A DNA stretch of 64,000 nt from Halorhodospira halophila (GTDB lineage Bacteria > Pseudomonadota > Gammaproteobacteria > Nitrococcales > Halorhodospiraceae): contig NZ_NHSN01000021.1 in assembly GCF_016653405.1 (NCBI RefSeq), forward strand, positions 1-64,000, in the 5' to 3' direction. Shown piece by piece: positions 36,721 to 45,813 of this stretch. The notes under the pieces were generated by a model. It saw only the letters and a list, made by a program, of their open reading frames with translations. It had not been told where the DNA came from and did no database searches. Made by a program: the position numbers and the translations under genes. Numbering within the stretch: position 1 is the stretch's first letter; the number at the start of each line of letters is the position of its first letter.

Positions 36721-37595
36721 GCGATGACGGCCGTCACGGGCTGACGGTCATCCTGTTCGTCGGCAGCGTCTTCTCACCCTATTATGCGTGGGCACGGCAG
36801 CGCGGGACGCCCATTCCGGAGGACCACTGCGCCTTCAACGTCGCCCTCTACGGCGAGAAGCGCGGACACTGGTGCATGACCGAACGGGACCGGCACGCGC
36901 TGCGACGCGACCGTGACACCCTGGTCGTCGGCCCCAGCCAGGCGCGGTGGGTGGACGGGGAGCTCCTGCTGGACATCGACGAGCTAACCTTCCCGCGCCC
37001 GGCGTACCTGCGCGGCCGCATTCGCCTGACCCCCCGGGTCGCCAACGACCAGGCGCTGGTTCTCGACCCCGCTGGCCGCCACCGCTGGTGTGCCCTGGCC
37101 CCCTGCGCCCGGGTCCAGGTCGAGCTGGAGAAGCCGCGGGTCCGCTGGGAGGGCGAGGGCTACCTCGACACCAACGCCGGCGATGAACCGCTGGAGGATG
37201 GATTCAGCGGCTGGCACTGGTCTCGCGCCAGCGATGCCGACGGCACCACGGTGCTCTACGACGTCACCCCCCGGCAGGGGGAGGCGTACCGCAAGACGAT
37301 CCGTTTCGACCGGCAGGGGGCGGTCAGCGAGGCCCCCGCTCCGGCATCGGCCCCCCTGCCAACTGCGCTGTGGGGCATCCGCAGGCGCATCCCGGCCGAC
37401 GCCCCGGAGCAGGCCCGACTCATCGAGACCCTGGAGGACACCCCATTCTACGCGCGCTCCCTGGTCGCTACGGCGGTGGACGGCCGCCCGTTGCGAGCGG
37501 TCCACGAAAGCTTAGACCTCAACCGCTTCGCCAGCGCCTGGGTCAAGCCATTGCTGCCATTCCGGATGCCTCGCCGCGCGACGCGTACCGGCTGA
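36660..37595 (+). CDS. crtC: Carotenoid 1,2-hydratase, start unresolved
   Basis: Adds water to the C1,2 double bond of neurosporene/lycopene derivatives. CrtC homology begins with GGYVWWYLDALSDDGRHG (codons from 36687) and runs to the end; SPYYAWARQRG, the ENDHCAFN-like EDHCAFNVALYG and the acidic DELTFPRP are typical. No ATG, GTG or TTG lies in this frame near the beginning; the nearest is a GTG at 36519 inside conserved crtD. The start given is therefore an estimate. The frame is -1 relative to crtD, joined at the G6 run 36686-36691. Confidence 0.8.
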   Translation, partial: PDFRHTVPSGGYVWWYLDALSDDGRHGLTVILFVGSVFSPYYAWARQRGTPIPEDHCAFNVALYGEKRGHWCMTERDRHALRRDRDTLVVGPSQARWVDGELLLDIDELTFPRPAYLRGRIRLTPRVANDQALVLDPAGRHRWCALAPCARVQVELEKPRVRWEGEGYLDTNAGDEPLEDGFSGWHWSRASDADGTTVLYDVTPRQGEAYRKTIRFDRQGAVSEAPAPASAPLPTALWGIRRRIPADAPEQARLIETLEDTPFYARSLVATAVDGRPLRAVHESLDLNRFASAWVKPLLPFRMPRRATRTG

Positions 37596-37650
37596 AGTAC
37601 TGGACAAGCGGCGACCGTCGCCACGAGCAGCCCCGGCTGCCCGTGGCCTG

Positions 37651-37797
37651 TCAGCGTCCGGCGCCGTCCCGATCGCGTTCGCGCTCCTCGCGGATCTGCC
37701 GCAGGTCGCGGCGCATGATCACGATCTCGCGTACGGCGTAGGCCATGGCCAAAGCCACGAGTGCGAGCTTGAAGATGATGAAACCGGGCAGATCCAT
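37651..37797 (-). CDS. Small single-helix membrane protein after crtB
   Basis: A 48-residue protein. The ATG at 37797 is preceded by GGAGGGG at a good distance. A hydrophobic helix (about residues 5-24: PGFIIFKLALVALAMAYAV) is followed by an arginine-rich amphipathic helix (REIVIMRRDLRQIREERERD). Positive-inside rules put the C-terminus in the cytoplasm. It starts 33 bases beyond crtB on the same strand, suggesting it belongs to the bchIDO-crtIB unit. Unknown function; possibly a scaffold for pigment enzymes. Confidence 0.65.
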   Translation of the reverse strand: MDLPGFIIFKLALVALAMAYAVREIVIMRRDLRQIREERERDRDGAGR

Positions 37798-37830
37798 CGA
37801 CCGCCCCTCCGCGCAACGACGCCGCCCGGA

Positions 37831-38925
37831 CTATCCGGAGACCTGACGCCCGGAGCGGGCGGCGTCCATACGCTCCAGGCGCTCCGCGTCCATCCGCTCG
37901 AGGCGCTCGAACAGGCCCAGCACCCAGGCGACCTGCCCCTCTAAGCGCCCCGGCGGGCCGACGGCCTCGGGAACCTGCCTGACAGCATCGATCAGGTACT
38001 GCCCCTGTGGCAAGGCCGGCGCCGAATCGTCCCGCGGCGCGGCGGCCAGCGTCGAGGCAACCTGAGAGAGGACACGCACTTTGCGCTGCCCGCTGACCAC
38101 GGCCCGCTGGTTCACCGAGTCACAGCCGCGGCGTTCCAGCTCGCGGCCGATCTCGGCGTAGAGCAGACGTGCTGCGCACAGGCCGGGGCGCACCCGGCGA
38201 GGCAGCGCGTGGAATCCCGGCATCGCCCGTTCGTAGTGGCGATCGGCGTCCCGCAGCAGTCGCTGGATGACGCCGCCGAGTTCCGACGAGAACCGCGGCC
38301 GGGCGAGGAAGGCGTCCGGGTCGACGCCGGCCTCGCGCATCCACTGCCGCGGCAGATAGAGCCGGCCACGCCGCGCGTCCTCACCCACATCGCGGGCGAT
38401 GTTGGTCAGCTGCATGCCGATCCCAAGATCGCAGGCCCGAGCCAGGGCGGACGGACTGCGCACATCCATAAGCAGCGACATCATTACGCCGACGGTCCCG
38501 GCAACGCGCACGGCGTACTCGTAGAGTTCCTCGATGGTCTCGTAGCCGCGTCCCTCGGCGTCCCAGCGAAACCCCTCGATCAGGGCCCCCGGCAAGGTTT
38601 GCGGGATGTTGTAGTAGTGGGCGACGCAGGCAAAGGCACGGTCCGCCGGGTGCGACTGGGGCCGGCCGGCGTAGGCCGCCTCCAGGCGCTCACGGAGCGC
38701 GGCCAGGGCCGCCGCATCACCCGGTCCTTCGTCCACGGCGTCATCCGCTTCGCGACAGAAGGCGTAGAGGGCCGTCGCGGCATCCCGCCGCTCCCGCGGG
38801 AGCAGCCAGGAAGCCGCCATGAAGGTCCGCGACCCGGTGCTGAGCAGGGCCCGACAAGCTCGGCGATCGGTATGGAGCAGGTACGGCTCCGGCGCCAGGC
38901 TTGGATCAGGCGAAGGTACGAGCAT
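37831..38925 (-). CDS. crtB: Phytoene synthase
   Basis: Condenses two GGPP to phytoene, the first committed carotenoid step. The 364-residue protein shows both aspartate-rich motifs, in CREADDAVDE (about residue 60) and NIARDVGEDARRGRLYLP (about residue 175), plus LQLTNIARD-like MQLTNIARD. The start overlaps the crtI end by 20 bases. The extreme C-terminus holds a repeated RLERMDAERLERMDAA segment not usual in the family. Confidence 0.96.
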   Translation of the reverse strand: MLVPSPDPSLAPEPYLLHTDRRACRALLSTGSRTFMAASWLLPRERRDAATALYAFCREADDAVDEGPGDAAALAALRERLEAAYAGRPQSHPADRAFACVAHYYNIPQTLPGALIEGFRWDAEGRGYETIEELYEYAVRVAGTVGVMMSLLMDVRSPSALARACDLGIGMQLTNIARDVGEDARRGRLYLPRQWMREAGVDPDAFLARPRFSSELGGVIQRLLRDADRHYERAMPGFHALPRRVRPGLCAARLLYAEIGRELERRGCDSVNQRAVVSGQRKVRVLSQVASTLAAAPRDDSAPALPQGQYLIDAVRQVPEAVGPPGRLEGQVAWVLGLFERLERMDAERLERMDAARSGRQVSG

Positions 38926-40432
38926 CTGGGACTACCTCGTCGAGGATTTTGGCGGATGAGACTACACCGGGCAGGCCGGCGCCGGGGTGCGTACCGGCAC
39001 CGACCAGGAAAAGGTTCTGGACGTCTTCGCTGCGGTTGTGCGGGCGGAACCAGGCGCTCTGCTGGAGCACCGGCTCCAGGCTGAAGCCGGTGCCGAGCCA
39101 CGACTTCAGCCGGTGGCGGAAATCAAGCGGCGTGGCCACCAGGGAGGTCACGAGCTCTTCCTCCAGCCCGGGCAGGACCGTCTCGCTGAGGTACTGCGAG
39201 ATCGCCTGCCGGTAGGGCTCGGCCTGCGCCTCCCAGTCCACGTCCCCACCGAGGTGGGGCACCGGCGAGAGCACATAGAACGCGTCACACCCCTCCGGCG
39301 CCAGGGACGGATCGGTGGCCGTCGGCCGATGCAGGTACAGGCTGAAGTCTTCCGCCAGCACCTTGCGCTCGAAGATGTCTCGGATCAGCTCCTTGTACCG
39401 TGGCCCCATGAGGATGGTGTGATGCGGCACGTCGTGGTATCGGCGGCGGGTACCGAAGTACCAGACGTAGAGACCCATGGAGTAGCGCGCCCGGTCCAGG
39501 CGGCGATCGCTCCAGCGGCGGCGGGCACTGGCCGGCACCAGCTTGCGGTAGGTCCAGGCGGCATCGGCATTGGATACAACGACATCGGCCGCGATGCGCT
39601 CGCCGCTGCTCAGCTCCACGCCGGTCGCCCGCCCCTGATCCACGGTGATCGCCTCGACGTCGGCGTTGTAACGGACCTCGCCCCCCTGCCCGGCGATCAG
39701 ATCGGCCATGCCGCTGGCCAGCCTGCCCGTACCACCCATGACGTAGTGGACCCCCCAGTGCTGCTCAAGGTACTCGATCAGGCAGTAGACCGAGGTCACC
39801 GAAAACGGGTTGCCGCCGATGAGCAGCGGGTGGAAGCTGAGCACCTGACGCAGCCGCTCGTCCTTGACGTAGCGCGAAACCAGCCCGTGAACGCTGTAGT
39901 AGCTCTGCAGCCGGATCAGGTCCGGGACCACGCGGAGCATGTCGGTAAACCGGTTGAACGGCTTGTAGCTGAGCTCCTCGAAGCCGATCCGGAAGATCTC
40001 CTCGCTGGCCGCCATGTAGCGGTGGTAGCCATCGACATCGCCGGGTGCGAAGCGCTCCACCTCGGCCCGCATCCGCTCCGGATCGCCGGTGTAGTCGAAG
40101 TGACTGCCGTCATCGAAACGGACCCGGTAGAAGGGGTCCATCAGGCGCAGGTCGATGTCGTCCTCAAAGCGCCGACCCGCCAGCTCCCAGAGTTCCCGGA
40201 AGAGAAATGGCGCGGTCACGATGGTCGGCCCGGCATCGAAGGTGAATCCGTCCTGATGATGCACGTAGGCCCGCCCCCCTGGTCCGTCCAGACGGTCCAC
40301 CACGGTGACCCGGTAGCCACGCGCGCCGAGACGGATGGCCGCCGCCAGCCCGCCGAAGCCGGCCCCGATGACCACGGCGTGGGGAGACTGACCGCCGACA
40401 GCGGGTGCAGGAGCATCAGGATTCATTCGCAT
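38906..40432 (-). CDS. crtI: Phytoene desaturase
   Basis: FAD enzyme that converts phytoene to neurosporene/lycopene. The 508-residue protein has VVIGAGFGGLAAAIRLGARG near residue 18, DGPGGRAYV and the C-terminal signature FLVGAGTHPGAGLPGVV. The ATG at 40432 has AAGGTG upstream; the longer frame start lacks family features. It overlaps crtB and follows bchO by 31 bases. Four-step desaturation to lycopene is inferred from the presence of crtC, crtD and crtF and the absence of crtA. Confidence 0.96.
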   Translation of the reverse strand: MRMNPDAPAPAVGGQSPHAVVIGAGFGGLAAAIRLGARGYRVTVVDRLDGPGGRAYVHHQDGFTFDAGPTIVTAPFLFRELWELAGRRFEDDIDLRLMDPFYRVRFDDGSHFDYTGDPERMRAEVERFAPGDVDGYHRYMAASEEIFRIGFEELSYKPFNRFTDMLRVVPDLIRLQSYYSVHGLVSRYVKDERLRQVLSFHPLLIGGNPFSVTSVYCLIEYLEQHWGVHYVMGGTGRLASGMADLIAGQGGEVRYNADVEAITVDQGRATGVELSSGERIAADVVVSNADAAWTYRKLVPASARRRWSDRRLDRARYSMGLYVWYFGTRRRYHDVPHHTILMGPRYKELIRDIFERKVLAEDFSLYLHRPTATDPSLAPEGCDAFYVLSPVPHLGGDVDWEAQAEPYRQAISQYLSETVLPGLEEELVTSLVATPLDFRHRLKSWLGTGFSLEPVLQQSAWFRPHNRSEDVQNLFLVGAGTHPGAGLPGVVSSAKILDEVVPDARTFA

Positions 40433-40463
40433 AGGTTTCACCTTAAGTACGGTCGGGACTATG

Positions 40464-41375
40464 TCAACGAACATCCGCTTCACCGCGACCTTTTGGCGCG
40501 GTCGTGCGGATGGCGGCCAGGACCTGCTCGGCCACCCGATCCGGTGCTTCCTCGTGCGCCAGATGGCCAAGGTCGGAGAGGGTTTCCAGTCGCGCCGACG
40601 GCACCCGCAGCCGAACCCGCTCGGCCTGCGCCGGGGGCACGGTGCGATCCCCACTGGCTGCGAACAGGACCAGCGGCACGGTCAGCCGCGGCAGATCCTC
40701 CATCAGCGCGTAGAGACCGTCATGGGTGCGGGCCATCATCCCCAGCGCAGCGGCCACATGCCCTGGGTGGGTGGCCAGCCGCTGATAGAGGTCGATACCC
40801 GCCTCGTCGATCCGGGATCCGGTGCGCGCCAGCACATCCGCGAGGAAATCCCGGTTGCGGGCACGAAAAGCGAGCCAGAAGGGGACCAGCGGGTTGTAAG
40901 TCAGGAGACGGGCGGTGGTGGGAAACAGGTGGCCGGCGATGCCGCTGAAGGGCAGAAAGGCGCCGTTGATGCTGATCAGCACATCCGGGCGGATCCGCGC
41001 GTCGAGGGCCATGCGCGCCAGCAGCGCTGCGCCCACCGAGTGGCCGATAGCCACCCGTGGACACAGCTCAAGCGCATGGAGGAGTTCGGCGATCCCCTGC
41101 CCGGCCCCGCCCAGAGTCTGCAGGCGGCGCGGCGGCGGGGCGCTGAATCCGTGACCCGGCAGGTCCGGCGCGACCACGGTATAGTGCCGAGCCAGCCGCG
41201 GGCCGAAATCGCGCCAGGAGTGAACGGAAGCGGCACTGCCATGCAGCAGCAGGGCGGGCGGCCCCTCTCCGTAGACCTGGACGTGCCAGCGCAACCCGCC
41301 CGCATCGACGAAACGGCTCGCCTTGTGGTTCGGCCACCCGGCAGCCTCCCGCTCCCAGGCCAAACCCGCTCCCAT
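40464..41375 (-). CDS. bchO: Magnesium chelatase accessory protein BchO
   Basis: A 303-residue alpha/beta hydrolase encoded with bchI and bchD throughout purple bacteria; its exact role in magnesium insertion is not established. Features are the oxyanion segment LLLHGSAASVHSW, the nucleophile in IGHSVGAALLARM (about residue 117) and the terminal catalytic His in DLGHLAHEEAP. It follows bchD by 16 bases and precedes crtI. Confidence 0.92.
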   Translation of the reverse strand: MGAGLAWEREAAGWPNHKASRFVDAGGLRWHVQVYGEGPPALLLHGSAASVHSWRDFGPRLARHYTVVAPDLPGHGFSAPPPRRLQTLGGAGQGIAELLHALELCPRVAIGHSVGAALLARMALDARIRPDVLISINGAFLPFSGIAGHLFPTTARLLTYNPLVPFWLAFRARNRDFLADVLARTGSRIDEAGIDLYQRLATHPGHVAAALGMMARTHDGLYALMEDLPRLTVPLVLFAASGDRTVPPAQAERVRLRVPSARLETLSDLGHLAHEEAPDRVAEQVLAAIRTTAPKGRGEADVR

Positions 41376-41391
41376 GGCCTCCCTCCTAGGT

Positions 41392-43275
41392 CTAGCGCCC
41401 GGTACCGGTCACCGCCTGCACCGCTGAGCTGATCGAAGAGGCATCGGCACGCGGCAGGGGCAGGTATTCGGCGCCCATGGCCTCGGCCAGCTCACGACCC
41501 ATCGGCCGCGGCCGCGGCGAGGTGTCCACCACCAGAGCCCGGATCCCCATCACCCGGATGGCGCGAGCCGACTCGGTGGCCTCCTGCTGCGCCTTCTCAC
41601 GACCGCCCACCCCTTCACGGGTGACATTGGCGCGGCCGTCGGTGAGCAGGATCAACACCGGGGTGGCGCCCTTGCGGCGGACCTCGTCGGTGAGCTGTCG
41701 GGCGGTATCGATGCCTGCAGCCAACGGCGTGCCGCCTCCCCCGGGCAGCCCGGCAAGCCCCTTCTTGGCGCGGGTCAGCGAGCGCGTCGGCGGCAGCAGC
41801 ACCTCGGCCCCTCGGCCCCGGAAGGCAACCAGCGCCACCTCGTCCCGACGCACGTAGCATTCGGCCAGCAGCAGCTCCACGGCGCCCTTGGCCTCGGAGA
41901 GGCGGTGCATGGCTGATGACCCCGAGGCGTCCACCGCGAAGATGGTCGTCGTCTGACTGCGCTGCTTGAACCGGGTAATACGAAAGTCCTCGGGGCGGAC
42001 GATCACCCGGCGGCCGGTCTGGTCGTGCTGGCGCCGCAGGGGCTGCCAGGGGGCCGCCGTGCGCAGGGTCTCCACAACATTCAACCGAGCCCCGCCACCG
42101 GGACTGCCCGGGCGCACCCCAGCCGGCCGGCCGCGCCCACCGCCCTGCTGAAGGGCACCGGCCCGCCCCGGCGTCTGCGAGCGGTTGCGCTGGGCCAGTT
42201 CCCGGATCTTCATCTGCTGCAGCAGGTTGTCAGGCAGTACGGCACGCGCTGCATCGAGCACCACCTCGGCGGGGATCTCCGCCGGCGCCTGCTCTTCGTC
42301 GTCCTCCTCGTCCGGCCCTTCCTCGGGCTGGTCCTGCTCGCCGCCGTCATCCTCCGGCCGCTCCTCATCCGTCTCCTGTTCTGGCGGCGGGGGCGGCTCC
42401 TCCTGTTCCTGCTGCTCGGCCTCCTGCTGTTCAGGCTCCTGCTGCTCTTCGGGCTGCTCCTGTTCCGGCTGTTGCATCTCCGGAATGCGGGTGGCCCGCG
42501 GCACCAGGATCAGGCGGGTGGCCAGGGCAACATCCTCCTGGCTGACCTCGGTCCGCCCATCCAGCGCTGCGGCCGCCCGGGCGGCGCGCAGGGCCTGCAG
42601 CGGTGCGCGCAGCGAGCCGATGCCGAGCGCCAGCCCGCCGGCACACAGGGCCTCGGCGAGGTCGTCGGAGCAAGTGACCTGGTCCAGGCGCTCGCGGGCC
42701 GCGGCGACATCCTCCGCTGTGTACTCGCAGCCGCCAGCGACGTGGACCGGAATCCCGTTAAGCTCGAGATGGCAACCCAGGCGGTCCCGGAGCGGTCCCA
42801 CCGGCCGCTCGTCCTCCTCGGCCCCCTCGTCCAGGGCGATCACCCCGAAACGACTCGTCATCCGATCGGCCAGGCCGTCCCGCTCCAGCCGGACCTCGCC
42901 GTTATCGAGCACGGCCCCCAGCTTGCCGGCCGTGGCCGGCGCAATGCGCTCAGCCATCGCCAGCACGGCCACGCCGCCATCGACCTCGGCCAACACCCCG
43001 CGCTCGACCACTGGCCGGCCGGAACGCAGCGTAGCGGTCAGGTCGAGCCCGCCTAGCAGGCGGCTGTCCGAGATATTGATCGGGATGCGGCGCCAGGGCG
43101 TACCCGCGGGCAGCAGCTCACGGGCGATCTGCACCCAGCGCTCGCGCACCGGCCCGGGTAGGGAGCGCAGGCATACCCCCCCCACGCCGGGGGGGTCGAT
43201 CGCCAGCAACGCCGCGGCGCACGTCGCATCCTCCCAGGCGGACTCGGCGTTGGTGTAATCGAGCGCGGCGCTCAT
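41392..43275 (-). CDS. bchD: Magnesium chelatase subunit D
   Basis: Forms the hexameric AAA+ motor with BchI and contacts BchH. The 627-residue protein has a degenerate AAA+ domain (about 1-245), a long Pro/Glu/Gln/Asp-rich linker (about 265-345) and a C-terminal von Willebrand A domain with the MIDAS motif DASGSSAMHRL (about residue 450). The bchD start overlaps the bchI stop by ATGA. The linker is unusually long and acidic. Confidence 0.96.
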   Translation of the reverse strand: MSAALDYTNAESAWEDATCAAALLAIDPPGVGGVCLRSLPGPVRERWVQIARELLPAGTPWRRIPINISDSRLLGGLDLTATLRSGRPVVERGVLAEVDGGVAVLAMAERIAPATAGKLGAVLDNGEVRLERDGLADRMTSRFGVIALDEGAEEDERPVGPLRDRLGCHLELNGIPVHVAGGCEYTAEDVAAARERLDQVTCSDDLAEALCAGGLALGIGSLRAPLQALRAARAAAALDGRTEVSQEDVALATRLILVPRATRIPEMQQPEQEQPEEQQEPEQQEAEQQEQEEPPPPPEQETDEERPEDDGGEQDQPEEGPDEEDDEEQAPAEIPAEVVLDAARAVLPDNLLQQMKIRELAQRNRSQTPGRAGALQQGGGRGRPAGVRPGSPGGGARLNVVETLRTAAPWQPLRRQHDQTGRRVIVRPEDFRITRFKQRSQTTTIFAVDASGSSAMHRLSEAKGAVELLLAECYVRRDEVALVAFRGRGAEVLLPPTRSLTRAKKGLAGLPGGGGTPLAAGIDTARQLTDEVRRKGATPVLILLTDGRANVTREGVGGREKAQQEATESARAIRVMGIRALVVDTSPRPRPMGRELAEAMGAEYLPLPRADASSISSAVQAVTGTGR

Positions 43276-44300
43276 GCAGGCAGGTGCTCCTCCACGGCTC
43301 GCTGGACCCGGGTGGTGGACCCGGACTCGTCGAGGGGATCGCGGCGCAGCCGATGGCGCAGCGCCACGCTCGCCACTTGGCGCAGGTGCTTGACCTCGAC
43401 CTGATCCGCCTGCTCGAGGGCAGCGGCAGCGCGGGCGGCACGGATCAGGGTCAGTTCACCGCGGAGCCCGTCGGTGCCCAGGGCGATGCACAGCGTCGAC
43501 GTGCGCTCAAGGATCTCATCGGTGACCTCGACGTGCGGCAGCTGCTCGCGTCCGCGCTCGATGCGCTCCCGCACCTCGGCGTCATGATCCGCCCACTTGC
43601 GCACGAACGCCTTCGGGTCGGACTCGTACTCATCGCGCCGGCGGACCACCTGCATGCGCGTGTGCAGGTCTTCCGGCGTGGAGACTTCCACCGACAGCCC
43701 GAAACGGTCGAGCAGCTGCGGGCGAAGCTCTCCCTCCTCAGGGTTGCCGCTGCCAATCAGGACGAACTTGGCCGGGTGGCGCACGCTGAGCCCCTCGCGC
43801 TCGACCACGTTCTCGCCGCTGGCGGCCACGTCAAGCAGGAGGTCAACAATGTGATCCTCGAGGAGGTTCACCTCGTCGATATAAAGAAAACCGCGGTTGG
43901 CGCGTGCCAGAAGCCCCGGCTCGAAGGCCTTTTCCCCCCGCGTCAGCGCCTGCTCAAGGTCGAGGGCACCGACGACACGGTCCTCGGTCACCCCCAGCGG
44001 CAGGTCCACCACCGGCACGTTGATCTCTTGCACGTTGAGTTGCTTGCCCGCCTGGGTCTGCTCCCGGCAGTGATCGCAGAGGGTATCGTCGTGATCCGGG
44101 TTGCAGTGGTACGGGCAGTCAGACACTGCGCGAATCGTCGGCAGCAGCCCGGCCAGGGCACGGACTACCGTCGACTTGCCGGTGCCGCGGTCGCCAAAGA
44201 CCAATACACCGCCGATGGAGCCGTCCACCGCGGCAATGGTCATCGCGAGCTTCATCTCGTCTTGCCCGGCGATCGCCGAGAAGGGAAACGCTGGTGCCAT
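43272..44300 (-). CDS. bchI: Magnesium chelatase ATPase subunit I
   Basis: AAA+ ATPase that powers insertion of Mg into protoporphyrin IX. The 342-residue protein has Walker A GDRGTGKST at residues 36-44, Walker B FLYIDEVNLL and sensor IGSGNPEEGEL. A cysteine cluster (SDCPYHCNPDHDDTLCDHC, about residues 60-78) is typical of BchI. First gene of bchI-bchD-bchO-crtI-crtB. Confidence 0.97.
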   Translation of the reverse strand: MAPAFPFSAIAGQDEMKLAMTIAAVDGSIGGVLVFGDRGTGKSTVVRALAGLLPTIRAVSDCPYHCNPDHDDTLCDHCREQTQAGKQLNVQEINVPVVDLPLGVTEDRVVGALDLEQALTRGEKAFEPGLLARANRGFLYIDEVNLLEDHIVDLLLDVAASGENVVEREGLSVRHPAKFVLIGSGNPEEGELRPQLLDRFGLSVEVSTPEDLHTRMQVVRRRDEYESDPKAFVRKWADHDAEVRERIERGREQLPHVEVTDEILERTSTLCIALGTDGLRGELTLIRAARAAAALEQADQVEVKHLRQVASVALRHRLRRDPLDESGSTTRVQRAVEEHLPA

Positions 44301-44396
44301 GGATTGTGCCGTCCCAGTTTTTGGAGTCAGTGACCTTGCGGAAACGGGCCGCCCGGCCCGCGCGCAGATTAACAGAGGGACACGCCCGGTACAGCC

Positions 44397-44924
44397 CTAC
44401 CGGGCCGCCCACTCCGCGACCGGCTGCTCACGAATCAGACGCCGGAACCACGGCGTGTAACGCCGGGGATGCTGCTCGGTATCCGCCTGAATCCGCAACG
44501 GGGCCGCCCAGGCCCATGCGCCGATTTCGGCCGGATCCGGGGCGGGCTGATCGTCCAGGGCGCGGCCAATCAGCACATGGGCGTATTCATGTTCGGCGAG
44601 CCCGGTATGAGGATCTTCGGCGTGGTAGGTAAACTGCGCAACCGGCTGCAAGCGGGTCGTGAAACCGAACTCTTCGCCCAGGCGGCGCTCGGCCGCCTCG
44701 GTGACGCCCTCGCCGGGCCGCGGATGGCCACAGCAGGAGTTCGACCAGAGCCCCGAGAAGTGGTACTTGCTATCGGCGCGACGCTGCAGGAGCAAATGAC
44801 CGCGCGGACTGAACACGAGCACGCAGAACGCCAGGTGCAGGGTCCCGCCGTCGGCGTGGGCGCGGATCTTCTCTTCGGTGCCGACGCGCTGCCCTTCCGG
44901 GTCGACGATCACCACGTGCTCCAT
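44397..44924 (-). CDS. idi: Isopentenyl-diphosphate delta-isomerase, type 1
   Basis: Interconverts isopentenyl and dimethylallyl diphosphates, feeding CrtE and BchG. The 175-residue Nudix-fold enzyme has the catalytic Cys in SNSCCGHPRPGE, the LxxRLGEEFGF Nudix helix and the catalytic Glu in EHEYAHVLIG. The ATG at 44924 has a GGGGAGG site; a longer start is unsupported. Upstream of bchI on the same strand, so precursor supply may be co-regulated with pigment genes. Confidence 0.94.
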   Translation of the reverse strand: MEHVVIVDPEGQRVGTEEKIRAHADGGTLHLAFCVLVFSPRGHLLLQRRADSKYHFSGLWSNSCCGHPRPGEGVTEAAERRLGEEFGFTTRLQPVAQFTYHAEDPHTGLAEHEYAHVLIGRALDDQPAPDPAEIGAWAWAAPLRIQADTEQHPRRYTPWFRRLIREQPVAEWAAR

Positions 44925-45139
44925 CGTGTCCTCCCCGCTAGAGACCTCGGCGCGCATTGGGCAACATCGTCGCGCCCCCCTTGCGCCTGGCGCGATAGTA
45001 CGACCATTCTCTAAACGCTGGCAAATGCGCCGTTACGTCGCACAGAACCGTATACTGGAAAGATCCATCACCGGCCCCCTGAGTCGGCCGGGGTGGTGCA
45101 TTGGAAGGTCACCTCGACCCTGACGTGAGAGGAGCCAGA

Positions 45140-45571
45140 ATGATGAGCAAGAAACCGTGTGACCGCTCCCGCCGCAAGTTCCTGCGCCTGGGCCTAATGA
45201 GCACGGCGGCGATCCCGGCCGCGAGCCTGTTCGGCTCCAAGGCCATGGCGGATGACAACAACAACGGCAACGACCGGACCTGGGAGATCATCAGCGAGGA
45301 TGCGCCGGAGGCCAAGGGCATCGGCTACGTGCATAATCAGGCCGACGCCGACATGGACCATCCCCGCTTCGAAAGCCACCAGTTCTGCGCCAACTGCCTG
45401 CTCTACGTCCCCCACGAGGAGGACGGAGACCACGGCTACTGCGCCGCCTTCGGCATGGACGAGAAGCGCCTGGTCAATGCCAACGGCTGGTGCTGGGCCT
45501 GGGAAGACGCCGGTGATGCCGCCGAGGTGGGTCCCCGCGACGTCCCCGCGGACCAGCTGCGGCGGGGCTGA
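45140..45571 (+). CDS. High-potential iron-sulfur protein (HiPIP), Tat-exported
   Basis: Soluble periplasmic electron carrier that can reduce PufC or the special pair. The 143-residue precursor has a twin-arginine signal (SRRKFLRLG, cleaved after AMA at about residue 37). Four cluster cysteines are seen in FCANCLLY, YCAAF and GWCWAW, the HiPIP pattern C-x2-C-x(n)-C-x(n)-C. The mature part is strongly acidic, as expected for a halophile. AGGAG precedes the ATG. TATACT at 45051 may be a -10 box. Adjacent to bchE. Confidence 0.93.
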   Translation: MMSKKPCDRSRRKFLRLGLMSTAAIPAASLFGSKAMADDNNNGNDRTWEIISEDAPEAKGIGYVHNQADADMDHPRFESHQFCANCLLYVPHEEDGDHGYCAAFGMDEKRLVNANGWCWAWEDAGDAAEVGPRDVPADQLRRG

Positions 45572-45596
45572 CCCCACCGCTTCAGGTACGGGGTGA

Positions 45597-45622
45597 ACCA
45601 GCCGGGCGGGAGCGCCCCGGTT
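45597..45622 (+). terminator. Hairpin after the HiPIP gene
   Basis: AACC...GGTT closing a CCGGGCG/CGCCCCGG stem with a GGAG loop, about 25 bases beyond the HiPIP stop. No T-run follows. The rest of the 242-base gap before bchE shows no gene; a cobalamin riboswitch was looked for and not supported. Confidence 0.35.
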
Positions 45623-45813
45623 GCTGCGCCAGAGACCGCCGGGCTGCCTGATCCAGGCGCCCGGCGACGTCTTATTGGCGCGGCCGATCACGATATCGGT
45701 CAACCATCGAAGATCCAGCGTCAAGGACCCTAGACAGCAGGCGGTCTAGCCGTGCAAGTTACGCGCATAGACCGAATCACGCAGTTACCAAGGCAGTCGC
45801 GGAGGCTCGACCC

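Noticed and set aside
45640-45700. Possible cobalamin riboswitch before bchE (AGAGACCGCC resembles a B12 box)
   Set aside because: The other conserved core elements of the cobalamin aptamer are not visible, and the short match can be chance in GC-rich DNA.
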